Assembly: GCA_947626845.1 (NCBI GenBank)
Contig: CANQTW010000004.1
Location: 52,458-116,457, forward strand
Length of the DNA stretch: 64,000 bases
DNA from: an uncultured Oscillospiraceae bacterium
GTDB taxonomy: Bacteria > Bacillota > Clostridia > Oscillospirales > Oscillospiraceae
Reading direction: 5' to 3'
The notes under the pieces: model-generated
What the model was told of the DNA's origin: nothing
The model's database searches: none
The model's input: the letters and a program-made list of their open reading frames with translations, nothing else
Shown here: positions 26,331 to 35,459 of the stretch, piece by piece
Position numbering within the stretch: the first letter of the stretch is position 1
How the letters are laid out: each line of letters opens with the position of its first letter
Position numbers and translations under genes: made by a program

Positions 26331-26384
26331 CCGACGCCAGCGCCTGAGCCCGAATACTTGGAGGGCGAGGTTAAGCGGCGTCGG
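26331..26384. other. Nested hairpin element between yhaO and cls
   Basis: An outer 8-bp perfect stem (CCGACGCC at 26331-26338 with GGCGTCGG at 26377-26384) encloses an inner imperfect stem (CCTGAGCCC at 26343-26351 with GGGCGAGG at 26363-26370). Together they fill most of the gap between yhaO and the end of cls. There is no T run for termination on either strand, so it may be a small structured RNA or a repeat unit. Confidence 0.4.
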
Positions 26385-26400
26385 TAAGGACGTGGCGACG

Positions 26401-27987
26401 TCACATCAACGGCGCCACGATTTTCAGAAGAGCGCCGAAGAATCTCACGTGGAGCTTCTCATGGGCGATGCTCTCCCGCGTGACCCGCTGGGACTTGGCA
26501 AGGGTGTCCTCGAAGTCGGCGCGGATGTCCTCCAGGGCCGGTACGCCGCACAGCAGGGCCGCGCACTCGAAGTGGTGGTAGAGGCTCCTGTAGTCCAGAT
26601 TGATGGTGCCCACCACCCCCATCTTGCCGTCCTGGAGAAAGACCTTGGCGTGGATAAAGCCGGGGGTGTACTCGTAGAGTTTCACCCCGGCGTCCACCAG
26701 CTGGGCGTAGTGGCTCTTGGCCAGCCAGAAGGCGTAGGTCTTGTCGGGGATATGGGGCAGGATGATCCGGGTGTCCACCCCCCGCTTGGCCGCCGCTGTC
26801 AGGGCCGTCACCGTCTCCCCGTCCAGGATGAGGTAGGGGGTCATGATGTACACATACTGTCGGGCGGTGTTGATGAGGTGGAGATACACCATCTCCCCCA
26901 CCCGCTCGGTGTCCATGGGGCTGTCCCCGTAGGGGATGACCACGCCGGGGGCGTCGGGGACGGAGACTGTCTCCGGCTCCGGCAAAAACCGCTCATAGGC
27001 ACAGCCGCCGGCCCGCTCGGTGGAGTTCCACATCTGCAAAAACATCAGCGTAAAGCTCCTGACCGCCTCGCCCCGCACCATAACGGCGGTGTCCTTCCAG
27101 TGGCCGAAGCGCACCTTTTCGTTGATGTACTCGTCGGCCAGGTTGACCCCGCCGGTGAAGCCCACCTTGCCGTCCACCACCAGGATCTTCCGGTGGTCCC
27201 GGTTGTTGTAGTGGGTGGAGACGAAGGGGCGCACCGGCGCGAAGACCTTGCACTTGATGCCGCGGGCCTCTAACTCCTCCGGGTAGGAATAGGGCAGGTC
27301 GGCGAAGGCGCAGGTGCCGTCGTACATGAACCGCACGTCCACCCCGGACTTGGCCTTGCGGGTGAGTATCTCCAGGATGGTGTTCCACATGCGGCCCTCG
27401 GTGACGATGAAATATTCCATGAAAATGAAGCTCTCGGCCTTTTCAAGCTCAGTGAGCATCGCCTGGAATTTGTTCTCCCCCAGGGGGAAATACGTCACCT
27501 CGCTGCCGGTGTAGGCGGGGAAGCCGGCGGTGTCCCGAAGATATCTGGCGATGGAGGCTGCGTCCGGGTCGCTCTTTTCCAGGGTCAGAGCCGCCGCGCC
27601 GCCGGCGCCGGAGGCGGGGAGCATGTAGGGGGCCGTCTCCGTAATGCAGCGGCTGATGGAGCGCTGGACCGTGCGGTGGCCCAGGTCGGTCTTGATGAAG
27701 AAATAGAGCGGTATCCCCAGCACGGGCACCAACGCCACCACGAAGCACCAGGTAAGCTTTACAGTGGGGTCGCTCTGGGAGTTGGCTATGTAGATGAGCA
27801 TCAGCGCGGAGGCCAAGGCGGAGCCCAGGTGGATGTACTCCCCGATCCGCTCAAAGCCCCACATCAGGAGGATGAACTGGGCCAAAAGCAGCAGCGCGAT
27901 GATGAACGTGCGGCCTGTGACGATAGTGAAAAAGCCCCGTTTGATCTTCTTTTTGTTGTCGGTGACGACCGGTACGGACATATCCAT
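26401..27987 (-). CDS. cls: Cardiolipin synthase (phospholipase D superfamily)
   Basis: This enzyme joins two phosphatidylglycerols to make cardiolipin and glycerol at the membrane. The 528-residue protein has two N-terminal transmembrane helices (about residues 20-65) and two phospholipase-D HKD motifs, DHRKILVVDGKVGFTGG and HAKVFLQDGKMGVVGTIN. Length and layout match Firmicutes ClsA/YwnE-type enzymes. It appears to be a single-gene unit; the next leftward gene is yhaO's neighbour, a structured intergenic segment away. Confidence 0.94.
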   Translation of the reverse strand: MDMSVPVVTDNKKKIKRGFFTIVTGRTFIIALLLLAQFILLMWGFERIGEYIHLGSALASALMLIYIANSQSDPTVKLTWCFVVALVPVLGIPLYFFIKTDLGHRTVQRSISRCITETAPYMLPASGAGGAAALTLEKSDPDAASIARYLRDTAGFPAYTGSEVTYFPLGENKFQAMLTELEKAESFIFMEYFIVTEGRMWNTILEILTRKAKSGVDVRFMYDGTCAFADLPYSYPEELEARGIKCKVFAPVRPFVSTHYNNRDHRKILVVDGKVGFTGGVNLADEYINEKVRFGHWKDTAVMVRGEAVRSFTLMFLQMWNSTERAGGCAYERFLPEPETVSVPDAPGVVIPYGDSPMDTERVGEMVYLHLINTARQYVYIMTPYLILDGETVTALTAAAKRGVDTRIILPHIPDKTYAFWLAKSHYAQLVDAGVKLYEYTPGFIHAKVFLQDGKMGVVGTINLDYRSLYHHFECAALLCGVPALEDIRADFEDTLAKSQRVTRESIAHEKLHVRFFGALLKIVAPLM

Positions 27988-28073
27988 CCCCCTAAATATA
28001 TTATGTCAAGTATAGTATATCACCAATCAGGGCCAGTGAAAAGACCATTTTTCAAAAAAATCCAAAAAAAGAC

Positions 28074-28099
28074 CCCGACGGGCGCAGAGGCCCGTCGGG
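28074..28099 (-). terminator. Terminator after rubredoxin
   Basis: A perfect 10-bp stem (28074-28083 with 28090-28099) is followed on the minus strand by TCTTTTTTT, 20 nt past the rubredoxin stop. Confidence 0.9.
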
Positions 28100-28119
28100 A
28101 CAGGATAAGGTTCAGGGGA

Positions 28120-28278
28120 TCACTCTTCCGCGGTGAAATTTTCCTTGCCCACGCCGCACATGGGGCAGACAAAATCTTCGGGCAGGTCCTGGAACTTGGT
28201 GCCAGGGGCGATGCCGTTTTCGGGGTCGCCGGCGGCCTCGTCATATTCCCAGCCGCAGATGTCGCAGACGTATTTCAT
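28120..28278 (-). CDS. Rubredoxin
   Basis: This is a small iron protein of 52 residues that carries single electrons. Both cysteine knuckles are present, [11 protein letters not shown] and [10 protein letters not shown], which would bind one Fe. I chose the ATG at 28278, which starts MKYVCDICG and has AGGAGAT 9 nt upstream; a longer open frame reaches back into the flavodiiron gene without support. It lies 31 nt after the flavodiiron gene, so it is very likely the electron donor of that enzyme. Confidence 0.96.
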   Translation of the reverse strand: MKYVCDICGWEYDEAAGDPENGIAPGTKFQDLPEDFVCPMCGVGKENFTAEE

Positions 28279-28309
28279 GATTTCATATCTCCTTTCAGCA
28301 TGAATTGAC

Positions 28310-30100
28310 TTACTGTATCGGCTCAAAATCCGCCGCGCCGTGCTTGCACAGCGGGCAGACAAAGTCCTCCGGAAGCTCGTCGCCCTCGTAGACGTAGCCG
28401 CAGACCTTGCAGACCCAGCCCTTCTTGCCCTCTGTCTTGGGCTTGGGCTTGACGTTCTGCTGGTAGTAGGTGTAGGTCATGGTCTCCTTGTCGGAGATGA
28501 CGCGGGCCTCGGTGACGGAGCAGATGAACATGCCGTGGGTGTCCATGTCGATGTACTGCTCCACCTTCAGGGACAGGAAGGAGTTGATGTACCGGGGCAG
28601 GAACACCAGGCCGTTGTCGGACCTGAGCACCTCGGCGCCCTCGAATTTGTCCACGTTCCTGCCGCTGCGGAAGCCGAAGGACTCAAAGACGGAGAAGGGG
28701 GCCTCCACGGACAGGCAGTTGACGTTCATCTTGCCCGTCTGTTTAATGATGTGGTGGGAGTAGTTGTCCTTGTTGACGCACACGGCCACCCGGTTGGGGG
28801 TGTTGGTCACCCGGGTGACGGTGTTGACGATGAGGCCGTTGTCCCGCTTGCCGTCGTTGGAGGTGACCACATAGAGGCCGTAGCCGATGTTGAAGAGGGC
28901 GGTCATGTCGTTTTTGTTGGCGGTCTCGCCGTTCTGGGCCACGTAGTCGCGGGTGAGCTCCTCCGCCAGGGCGTCGATCTGTCCGCGGCTCAAGTCGTTG
29001 AGGGCGGAGGTGATGCGCACGGTGGTGTCCGTCCAGGTGATGTTCTTGCAGTTCTCCAGCATCCCCTTCATGACCTTGGCGGCCATGGGGGCCCAGGAGC
29101 CGTTTTCCATAAGGCCCACGGTGCGGTTTTTGAAGCCCCGCTCCGTCAGGTGGTTGATAAATTCCCGCATGAAGGGGAATATCTCGGCGTTATAGGTGGT
29201 GGTGGCCAGGACAAGCTTCCCGTAGCGGAAGGCGTCCTCCACCGCCTCGGCCATATCGCTCCTGGCAAGGTCGGTGACGACTACCTTGGGACAGCCCCGC
29301 TCCCGAAGCTTCTCGGCCAGCAGCTCCACGGCCTTTTTGGTGTGGCCGTAGACGGAGGTGTAGGCGATGACCACGCCCTCGCTCTCCACGCCGTAGCCGG
29401 ACCAGATGTTGTAGAGGTTCAGGTAATAGCCCAGATTCTCCGTCAGCACCGGCCCGTGGAGGGGGCAGATGATTTGAATGTCCAGCCCCGCGGCCTTCTT
29501 CAGAAGGGCCTGGACCTGGGCGCCGTATTTGCCCACGATGCCGATGTAATAGCGCCGGGCCTCGCAGGCCCAGTCCTCCTCCGCGTCCAGGGCGCCGAAT
29601 TTGCCGAAGCCGTCGGCGGAGAAGAGCACCTTATCCAAGCTGTCGTAGGTGACGATGACCTCCGGCCAATGGACCATGGGGGCGGTGACGAAGGTGAGGG
29701 TGTGGCGGCCCAGGGTCAGGGTGTCCCCCTCCCCCACCACGATCCGGCGGTCGGCAAACTCCGTGCCGAAAAAGTTCTTCATCATGGCGAAGGCCTTCTG
29801 GGAGGAGACGATTACGGCCTGGGGATAGGCGTTCATGAAGCTCATGATGTTGGCGGAGTGGTCCGGCTCCATGTGCTGGACGATCAGGTAGTCGGGCTTC
29901 CTGCCCTCCAGGGCCTCCGACAGGTTGTCAAGCCACTCATGGGTGAAATTCCGGTCCACCGTGTCCATGACCGCCGTCTTGTCATCCAGGATGACGTAGG
30001 AGTTGTAGGCCATGCCGTTGGGCACCACATACTGCCCCTCAAAAAGATCGACCTTGTGGTCGTTGACGCCGATGTATTTGATATCCTTGGTGATGTTCAT
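28310..30100 (-). CDS. Four-domain flavodiiron protein (O2/NO reductase) with flavin reductase and rubredoxin domains
   Basis: Flavodiiron proteins reduce O2 or NO to protect anaerobes. The 596 residues show four modules: a metallo-beta-lactamase-like diiron domain (1-242), flavodoxin (243-385), a flavin-reductase-like FMN-binding domain (about 402-545) and a C-terminal rubredoxin (558-596, VCKVCGYV and FVCPLCKH). All diiron ligands are visible: His76, Glu78, Asp80, His81, His144, Asp163 and His215. The fused rubredoxin plus flavin reductase suggests that electrons from NAD(P)H could be handled in one chain. The ATG follows AGGAGGTACTT. It is co-transcribed with a free rubredoxin. Confidence 0.95.
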   Translation of the reverse strand: MNITKDIKYIGVNDHKVDLFEGQYVVPNGMAYNSYVILDDKTAVMDTVDRNFTHEWLDNLSEALEGRKPDYLIVQHMEPDHSANIMSFMNAYPQAVIVSSQKAFAMMKNFFGTEFADRRIVVGEGDTLTLGRHTLTFVTAPMVHWPEVIVTYDSLDKVLFSADGFGKFGALDAEEDWACEARRYYIGIVGKYGAQVQALLKKAAGLDIQIICPLHGPVLTENLGYYLNLYNIWSGYGVESEGVVIAYTSVYGHTKKAVELLAEKLRERGCPKVVVTDLARSDMAEAVEDAFRYGKLVLATTTYNAEIFPFMREFINHLTERGFKNRTVGLMENGSWAPMAAKVMKGMLENCKNITWTDTTVRITSALNDLSRGQIDALAEELTRDYVAQNGETANKNDMTALFNIGYGLYVVTSNDGKRDNGLIVNTVTRVTNTPNRVAVCVNKDNYSHHIIKQTGKMNVNCLSVEAPFSVFESFGFRSGRNVDKFEGAEVLRSDNGLVFLPRYINSFLSLKVEQYIDMDTHGMFICSVTEARVISDKETMTYTYYQQNVKPKPKTEGKKGWVCKVCGYVYEGDELPEDFVCPLCKHGAADFEPIQ

Positions 30101-30136
30101 AAGTACCTCCTGTGCGCGTTTTTTCAGCGTGTGATT

Positions 30137-30165
30137 ATTTTAACACTTCCCGCGGGAAAGCGCAA
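30137..30165 (-). promoter_or_regulatory. Promoter of flavodiiron-rubredoxin operon with palindrome in the spacer
   Basis: On the minus strand TTGCGC (30165-30160), a 17-nt spacer and TAAAAT (30142-30137). The spacer contains the perfect 12-bp palindrome TTCCCGCGGGAA (30147-30158), well placed to be an operator. The regulator is unknown. Confidence 0.6.
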
Positions 30166-30215
30166 CGGCTTACGGAAAAAAGTTTGATGAAATATCGCGG
30201 GCCCGCAAAAAACGT

Positions 30216-30239
30216 GCCGCCTCCCCGCGGAGAGGCGGC
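30216..30239 (-). terminator. Terminator of the MarR-ABC exporter operon
   Basis: A perfect 8-bp stem (30216-30223 with 30232-30239) is followed on the minus strand by ACGTTTTTT, 25 nt after the last ABC gene. Confidence 0.9.
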
Positions 30240-30264
30240 GCGGATACGCTTTTCACCGAAAAGC

Positions 30265-32055
30265 TCATTCGTACTGGCTGGCGTAGAGCTTATAGTAGAA
30301 GCCCTTCATGGCCATCAGCTCCTCATGGCTCCCCTGCTCGATAAGGCGTCCGTGGTCGATGACCAGTATCCTGTCGGCGTTCTGGACGGTAGAGAGCCTG
30401 TGGGCGATGACGAAGCTTGTTTTGCCCCGCATGAGGCCCCGAATGGCCGCCTGGACCTGGCGCTCGGTGGTGGTGTCCACGTTGGAGGTGGCCTCGTCCA
30501 AAATCAGCATACTGGTGTTGTAGAGCATGGCCCTGGCGATGGTCAGCAGCTGCTTCTGGCCCTTGGAGATGTTGCCGCCGTCCTCGCTGATCACCGTCTT
30601 GTAGCCCTGGGGCAGGCGCATGATGTAGCCGTGGATCATGGCGGCCTTGGCCGCCGCCACCACCTCCTCCTCGGTGGCGTTCTCCTTGCCGTAGGCGATG
30701 TTGTCGAAGATGGTGCCGTTGAAGACCCAGGTGTCCTGGAGCACCATGGCGTAGCTGCGGCGCAGGCTGCCCAGGGTGTATTGGCGGGCCTCCAGGCCGT
30801 CCACGTATATGTTGCCGCTGTTCACGTCGTAAAATCGCATCAGCAGATTGATGATGGTGGTCTTGCCCGCGCCGGTGGGGCCAACGATGGCGATAGTCTG
30901 GCCCGGCTCGGCCTTCAGGTCAATGTTCTTGAGGATGACCTTCTCCGGCACATAGCCGAAGCTCACGTCCTCCACCCGCACCTGGCCCCGGCAATTCTCC
31001 AGGGTAGCGGCGTCCTCCACATCCGCCGGCTCCTCCGGCTCGTCCAGGAACTCAAAGACGCGCTCGGCGGCGGCCAGGGCGGAGTATATCTCGTTGATGA
31101 TGTTGCTGATCTCGTTGATGGGGCCGGAGAATTTTCGGGAGTAGAGCACGAATTTGGAAATCTGCCCCAGGCCGACGATCTTCATGAGGTACAGCACCGC
31201 GCCGCCCATGCCGATGGCGGAGAGGCCGAAGTTGTTGATCATGCCGATGGTTGGGCCCATGGTGACGCCAAGGCTGTCGGAATTTTTATACGCCTCGGCG
31301 GCGGCCCGATTGATGGCGGAGAAGTTGTCCGTTACCCTGTCCTCATTGGCGTATGCCAAAATGGTTTTCTGGCCGGAGAACATCTCCTCGGCAAAGCCGT
31401 TCATGGTGCCGTAGGCCGCGCTCCGTTTGGAGTAGAGGGGGCGGGTCTTTTTGGACATCATGCGGGTGTACCAGACGGACACGGGGATGATGAAGATCAT
31501 GCACAGCACCATGGGCGGCGAGACAATGATCATCATGATGAAGCTCCCCACCACCGTGACGAAGCTGGTGATGATCTGCACCACGTCCGAGGAGAGGCTC
31601 ATGGTCACCACGTCCACGTCGTAGCTGACGCGGGAGATGATGTCGCCGGCCTGGTTGCGGTCAAAATAGCTCACCGGCATGACCATCAGCTTGTGAAAGA
31701 CGTCCCGCCGCATGTGGTTGGCGATCCGCCGGCCCACGCGGGCCATGCCGATGCCCACCAGGAAGCTCAAGAGCGTGCTCCCCACATAGAAAACGATCAT
31801 CAGAAGGGCATAGCGGGTGACGCTGTCCATGTCGATCCTGCCGGGTCCCTGTTTATAGCCTTCCTCCACCACGGCGATGGCCTCGCCGGCCAGCTGGGGG
31901 CCCATCAGGTTGCCGATGTTGCTGAGGAAGGCCACGATCACCAGGGCCACCACGACCCATTTGTAGACAGCCATATATTTTATGATGCGCAGCAACGTGC
32001 GCTTGGCGTTTTTGGGCTTGCGCTTGACGCCGCCCCTGTCTCCTGCTCCGGGCAT
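30265..32055 (-). CDS. Heterodimeric ABC exporter subunit (canonical Walker B)
   Basis: This is a fused transmembrane-ATPase half-transporter of 596 residues with six helices. Its nucleotide domain has Walker A GPTGAGKTT, Walker B SMLILDEATSNVD with the catalytic Glu, and the switch His in IAHRLST, but its signature is degenerate (NISKGQ instead of LSGGQ). Together with the upstream subunit it should form an asymmetric exporter of the BmrCD/LmrCD/TM287-288 type. The start is fixed by AAGGAGGTGAGGAA just before the ATG, 12 nt after the partner gene. Drug or lipid export is inferred from family and MarR control. Confidence 0.93.
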   Translation of the reverse strand: MPGAGDRGGVKRKPKNAKRTLLRIIKYMAVYKWVVVALVIVAFLSNIGNLMGPQLAGEAIAVVEEGYKQGPGRIDMDSVTRYALLMIVFYVGSTLLSFLVGIGMARVGRRIANHMRRDVFHKLMVMPVSYFDRNQAGDIISRVSYDVDVVTMSLSSDVVQIITSFVTVVGSFIMMIIVSPPMVLCMIFIIPVSVWYTRMMSKKTRPLYSKRSAAYGTMNGFAEEMFSGQKTILAYANEDRVTDNFSAINRAAAEAYKNSDSLGVTMGPTIGMINNFGLSAIGMGGAVLYLMKIVGLGQISKFVLYSRKFSGPINEISNIINEIYSALAAAERVFEFLDEPEEPADVEDAATLENCRGQVRVEDVSFGYVPEKVILKNIDLKAEPGQTIAIVGPTGAGKTTIINLLMRFYDVNSGNIYVDGLEARQYTLGSLRRSYAMVLQDTWVFNGTIFDNIAYGKENATEEEVVAAAKAAMIHGYIMRLPQGYKTVISEDGGNISKGQKQLLTIARAMLYNTSMLILDEATSNVDTTTERQVQAAIRGLMRGKTSFVIAHRLSTVQNADRILVIDHGRLIEQGSHEELMAMKGFYYKLYASQYE

Positions 32056-32067
32056 TTCCTCACCTCC

Positions 32068-33822
32068 TTATTCTATCTCGCCCATCTGGACCTTGAAGGT
32101 GTCCCGATAGGGCTTGCAGGTTTTCATAAGCTCCTCATGGGGGCCGTAGCCGATGCACTTCCCGTTGTCCAGCACCAGGATGTTGGTCATGTTCATGACG
32201 CTGCTGACCCGCTGGGCGATCATGATGGTGGTGCTGTCCCCGTGGTTCTCCAGGATGGCCCGACGCATGGCCGCGTCCGTCTTGTAGTCCAGGGCAGAGG
32301 AGGAGTCGTCCAGCACCAGTATCTCCGGCCTGGCGGCCAGGGCGCGGGAGACGAAGACCCGCTGTTTCTGTCCGCCGGACAGGTTGGCGCCCTTGATGGC
32401 CGCCTCATGCTCCAGCCCGTCGGGAAGGCCCGCGATGAACTCCGCGGCCTGGGCGTCCCGCACGGCCTCCAGGATGTTCTCCTCCGTCACCTCCCGGCCA
32501 AAGCTGATGTTCTCCCGAAGGGTGTCCTGAAAGACCACGTCGTTTTGGAACACCGTGCCGAACCGGCGGCGAAGCTCGTCCTTCTCATAGGTGCGCACGT
32601 CCCGTCCGTCCACAAAAACCCCGCCCTCCGTGGCGTCGTAAAACCGCATCAGCAGATTGATGATGGTGGTCTTGCCACAGCCCGTGGGGCCGATGATGCC
32701 CAGGCTCTCCCCTTTTTTCACGGCGAAGGAGATCCCCGTCAGGGCCTTCTCCCGGTTCTCGCCCACAAAGCCGGACTTGTCCGCGGAGTCCTCGCCGTAA
32801 CTGAAATCCACGTTCTCAAAACGGATGAAGCCCACCCCCGACGGCTTTTTGGCCTCGTCGTCGGTGAGCACCTTGAGGTCTGTGTCCGCGTCGATGACCG
32901 CGGCGATGCGGTTGGCGCTGGCGGAGGCGCGGGACATGGTCATGAAGATACGGGATAGGCCCATAACGCCCATGGTGACCATGTTGAAGTATGTAAGGAA
33001 CGCCAGGATGACGCCGGGGTCCATAACGCCCCGGTCTACCCGCCCCGCGCCGATAATCACCACCAGGGCCAGCCCCGTATTGAGGCACATCTGCATGAAG
33101 GGGCCGGGAATGGCCATCACCGTGGTGGCGGTGATATCGCTCCTGGTCATGTCCTCGTTGACGCGGGCAAAGCGGCGCTTTTCGTAATCGGCCTTGGAGA
33201 GGGCCTTCACCACCCGGATGCCGGTGATGTTCTCCCGCATGACCCGCACCACCACGTCCAGCTTCTGCTGGACCCTGGCGTAGAGGGGCAGGCCCTTGGC
33301 AGAGACGCCCAGGATGATGGCGATGAGCAGGGGGAGCATGATGACCATGATGAGGGCGAGGCTGGCGTCCATCCACAGGGACACCAGGATGCCGCCCACC
33401 AGCATCATAGGCGCCCGAATGCACATCAGCTGCAGCTGCTGGGCCGCCGACTGGACGTTGTAGGAGTCGGAGGTCATGCGGCTGATGATGCTGGGCAGTC
33501 CAAAGGCGTCAAACTGCGCCCCGGACAGATTCACGGTCTTGCGGAACAGGTCCTGGCGCACGTCGTAGCTCACGTGATGGGCGTTGTCGATGGCCCGCCG
33601 GTTGGCCCGCACGTTCAACTCCCGGCAGAGGATGGCCGTCAGGAACATACCGACGCCCCACACAAGCACGGGGATGAGCTTCCCCTCCGGCACCACCTTG
33701 TCGATGATATGCTCAAAAATAGTGGGCAGCAGCAGCTCCACCACCGTGCCCGCCAGCTTCATCAGCATGGCGATGAACACGAATTTTTTGTATTTCCCCA
33801 GATAGCGGAAAATCAGCTTCAT
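32068..33822 (-). CDS. Heterodimeric ABC exporter subunit (degenerate catalytic site)
   Basis: This 584-residue half-transporter has six transmembrane helices and an ATPase domain with Walker A GPTGCGKTT (about 378-386) and a canonical LSGGQ signature (481-485). The Walker B ends LVLDDSSSALD, with Asp in place of the catalytic Glu, and the switch His is Gln (MIAQRVSS). This is the degenerate-site subunit of heterodimeric exporters. I chose the ATG at 33822 because it overlaps the marR stop as ATGA and follows GGGAGGTGG; an alternative start 8 codons upstream lies inside marR. Confidence 0.93.
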   Translation of the reverse strand: MKLIFRYLGKYKKFVFIAMLMKLAGTVVELLLPTIFEHIIDKVVPEGKLIPVLVWGVGMFLTAILCRELNVRANRRAIDNAHHVSYDVRQDLFRKTVNLSGAQFDAFGLPSIISRMTSDSYNVQSAAQQLQLMCIRAPMMLVGGILVSLWMDASLALIMVIMLPLLIAIILGVSAKGLPLYARVQQKLDVVVRVMRENITGIRVVKALSKADYEKRRFARVNEDMTRSDITATTVMAIPGPFMQMCLNTGLALVVIIGAGRVDRGVMDPGVILAFLTYFNMVTMGVMGLSRIFMTMSRASASANRIAAVIDADTDLKVLTDDEAKKPSGVGFIRFENVDFSYGEDSADKSGFVGENREKALTGISFAVKKGESLGIIGPTGCGKTTIINLLMRFYDATEGGVFVDGRDVRTYEKDELRRRFGTVFQNDVVFQDTLRENISFGREVTEENILEAVRDAQAAEFIAGLPDGLEHEAAIKGANLSGGQKQRVFVSRALAARPEILVLDDSSSALDYKTDAAMRRAILENHGDSTTIMIAQRVSSVMNMTNILVLDNGKCIGYGPHEELMKTCKPYRDTFKVQMGEIE

Positions 33823-34259
33823 TTGCCGTCCACCTCCCTGCGCCATTTCAGATGCGCGTCCACGATCTTTCGGAGCATCGCCCCCAGCGCCTCCCGCTCC
33901 TCCTCCGTCAGGGCGGCGAAAAGCCGCTCGTCGGTCATCTCCCTGGGCTCCCTGGCCCGCTCCCGTCCCAGATCGGTGAGGCGCAGGACGATGCGCCGCC
34001 GGTCCTTCTCGTCGGGGGCGCGGGTGATGACGCCGAATTTCTCCATCCGGCTCACCAGCTCGCTGAGACTGCCGGCCTGGATGCCCAGAAGCGACTGGAG
34101 CTCCCTTTGGGTCAGCTCCCCGCGCTCATCCAAAAGCGCGATGATCCGCCTCCGGCTGGCGTTGCCGCCGATGCGGCGGGTGATGATGTTGGAGCATTGC
34201 AAAAACAGCCCGTGCAGGGACCCGTCCCCGCCCTCCGGGGCCTTACCTTCCTCGTCCAT
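33819..34259 (-). CDS. MarR-family transcriptional regulator
   Basis: This 146-residue winged-helix regulator has the MarR core GELTQRELQSLLGIQAGSLSELVSRMEKFGVITRAPDEKDRRRIVLRLTD-type arrangement: recognition helix followed by the basic wing Asp-Glu-Lys-Asp-Arg-Arg. I chose the ATG at 34259, with AAGGAAGTGG upstream, rather than a longer frame starting at 34451 that runs through the promoter. It is the first gene of the exporter operon and overlaps the next gene by 4 nt, so it is probably the repressor of this exporter. Confidence 0.94.
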   Translation of the reverse strand: MDEEGKAPEGGDGSLHGLFLQCSNIITRRIGGNASRRRIIALLDERGELTQRELQSLLGIQAGSLSELVSRMEKFGVITRAPDEKDRRRIVLRLTDLGRERAREPREMTDERLFAALTEEEREALGAMLRKIVDAHLKWRREVDGK

Positions 34260-34281
34260 TTTTCCACTTCCTTGAAATTCG

Positions 34282-34325
34282 TTAGGTTCCTTATAAATTA
34301 TAGCCACAGAAGGGTCAATTGTCAA
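34282..34325 (-). promoter_or_regulatory. Consensus promoter for the MarR-ABC operon
   Basis: On the minus strand TTGACA (34325-34320), a 17-nt spacer and TATAAT (34302-34297) form a perfect sigma-A promoter. An imperfect palindrome TTAGGTTCCTTA (34282-34293) lies just downstream of the -10, a plausible MarR operator position. Confidence 0.8.
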
Positions 34326-34434
34326 GACCCTGGCTTCGCCCTTAACGCCCGTGCACTGGGCGGGCGGGACATGCCGGACGTGTGGGACAACAAAAAAGTC
34401 CGGCGGGGCTGAGCGGGCACCGCTCAGGAAAAAA

Positions 34435-34466
34435 TTTAATGCGGCAATCAAACTTGCCGCATTAAA
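34435..34466 (-). terminator. Terminator after the lipoprotein gene
   Basis: A perfect 13-bp stem (34435-34447 with 34454-34466) is followed on the minus strand by TTTTCC, about 60 nt past the stop of the gene at 34526. Confidence 0.8.
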
Positions 34467-34525
34467 AATGATATTGATTTTTAAAACAAACGGTTCACGC
34501 TATACGCTTTAAGGTGAGGGGAGTT

Positions 34526-35230
34526 TTATGCGTTTTCCGGATCGCCATCCCGATTAACTCTGGGATACTGCCGGACTGTCTCAGCGGCTTTGGCGGTGAC
34601 GAGGAGGTCGATGTTTTCCGGCGTGAAGTCGCTCCAGGTCACCTCCGGGGCGTGATAGGGGTACTCGTCATAGGCTACATAAAACTCCGTACACTCCGGA
34701 CCGTTGAACTCCATGTAGTAAAAGTACCGATCATAGTATTCTTTCTCGGCGGCCGCTATCTCCTCCGGGGTGTCTCCGAGGGGATAAACGGAGGCGGTAT
34801 TTTCCAGAATACCGTCCTCCGTAAGGCCCATGAAGGCCCTGTGCCACCGATAATAGCCGTACACCTCGCCGTCTTCCCAGTGAAGGATGAGGTAGTCCTG
34901 GTAATCGCTCAGCTCCAGCACCACCTCCACATTACCGTCCATGTCAAGATCCAGCACGGTCATGCGCTCCGGATGTACACCGGCCACGGCGGGATAGCTG
35001 TATAGGTCCTGTATGTCCCCGATGAAGTATCTGCGTTCCGTGTCGTTATAATCGGTGTGTTCATTGGCCCAAACATAGCGGTAATCCCGTTCATTCATAA
35101 GGACGGCTTTCAAGGCCCCGATGTATTCAGGCTCAGTGTCCACGCCTGCGGAGCAGGAGCAGAGCGCCAGCGCCGCCAGCAGGACAAAGGCCATTGTCCG
35201 CATACCTTTCAGTGTAAATCTTTTCAGCAT
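34526..35230 (-). CDS. Predicted lipoprotein, function unknown
   Basis: This is a 234-residue secreted protein with a lipoprotein signal: a Lys/Arg-rich start (MLKRFTLKGMRT), a hydrophobic stretch and a cysteine-containing lipobox near LALCSCSAG. The mature part is acidic and Tyr-rich and contains LDLDMDGNVEVVLELSDY, a pattern seen in small calcium/repeat-like surface domains, but I do not recognise the family. I chose the ATG at 35230 because AGGAGG lies 7 nt upstream; the frame extends further upstream without support. It is transcribed alone between its own promoter and terminator. Confidence 0.85.
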   Translation of the reverse strand: MLKRFTLKGMRTMAFVLLAALALCSCSAGVDTEPEYIGALKAVLMNERDYRYVWANEHTDYNDTERRYFIGDIQDLYSYPAVAGVHPERMTVLDLDMDGNVEVVLELSDYQDYLILHWEDGEVYGYYRWHRAFMGLTEDGILENTASVYPLGDTPEEIAAAEKEYYDRYFYYMEFNGPECTEFYVAYDEYPYHAPEVTWSDFTPENIDLLVTAKAAETVRQYPRVNRDGDPENA

Positions 35231-35293
35231 GATTTTTCCTCCTGACGGTTCAAGAAAAGTTATCCGTAAAATCCATTCGCGGGGGCATGATCC

Positions 35294-35322
35294 ATTATGA
35301 CACAGCGCGGGGGAACAGTCAA
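35294..35322 (-). promoter_or_regulatory. Promoter for the lipoprotein gene
   Basis: On the minus strand TTGACT (35322-35317), a 17-nt spacer and CATAAT (35299-35294), about 58 nt before the start codon. Confidence 0.6.
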
Positions 35323-35459
35323 GAGCCAATGGCAAACGGATATAAGGTCAAATTCCCTCAATAAACGCATAAAATCCTTTGATTTTTGTCAAAAAAATCA
35401 GAGGAAATCACGGCGGAAAAGTTGTAAAATGGTTCAAACAGTTGACGAGGGGGACGACC

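Noticed and set aside
28020..28362. Upstream extension of the rubredoxin frame to 28362
   Set aside because: It overlaps the end of the flavodiiron gene; the internal ATG at 28278 has the ribosome-binding site and gives the standard 52-residue rubredoxin.
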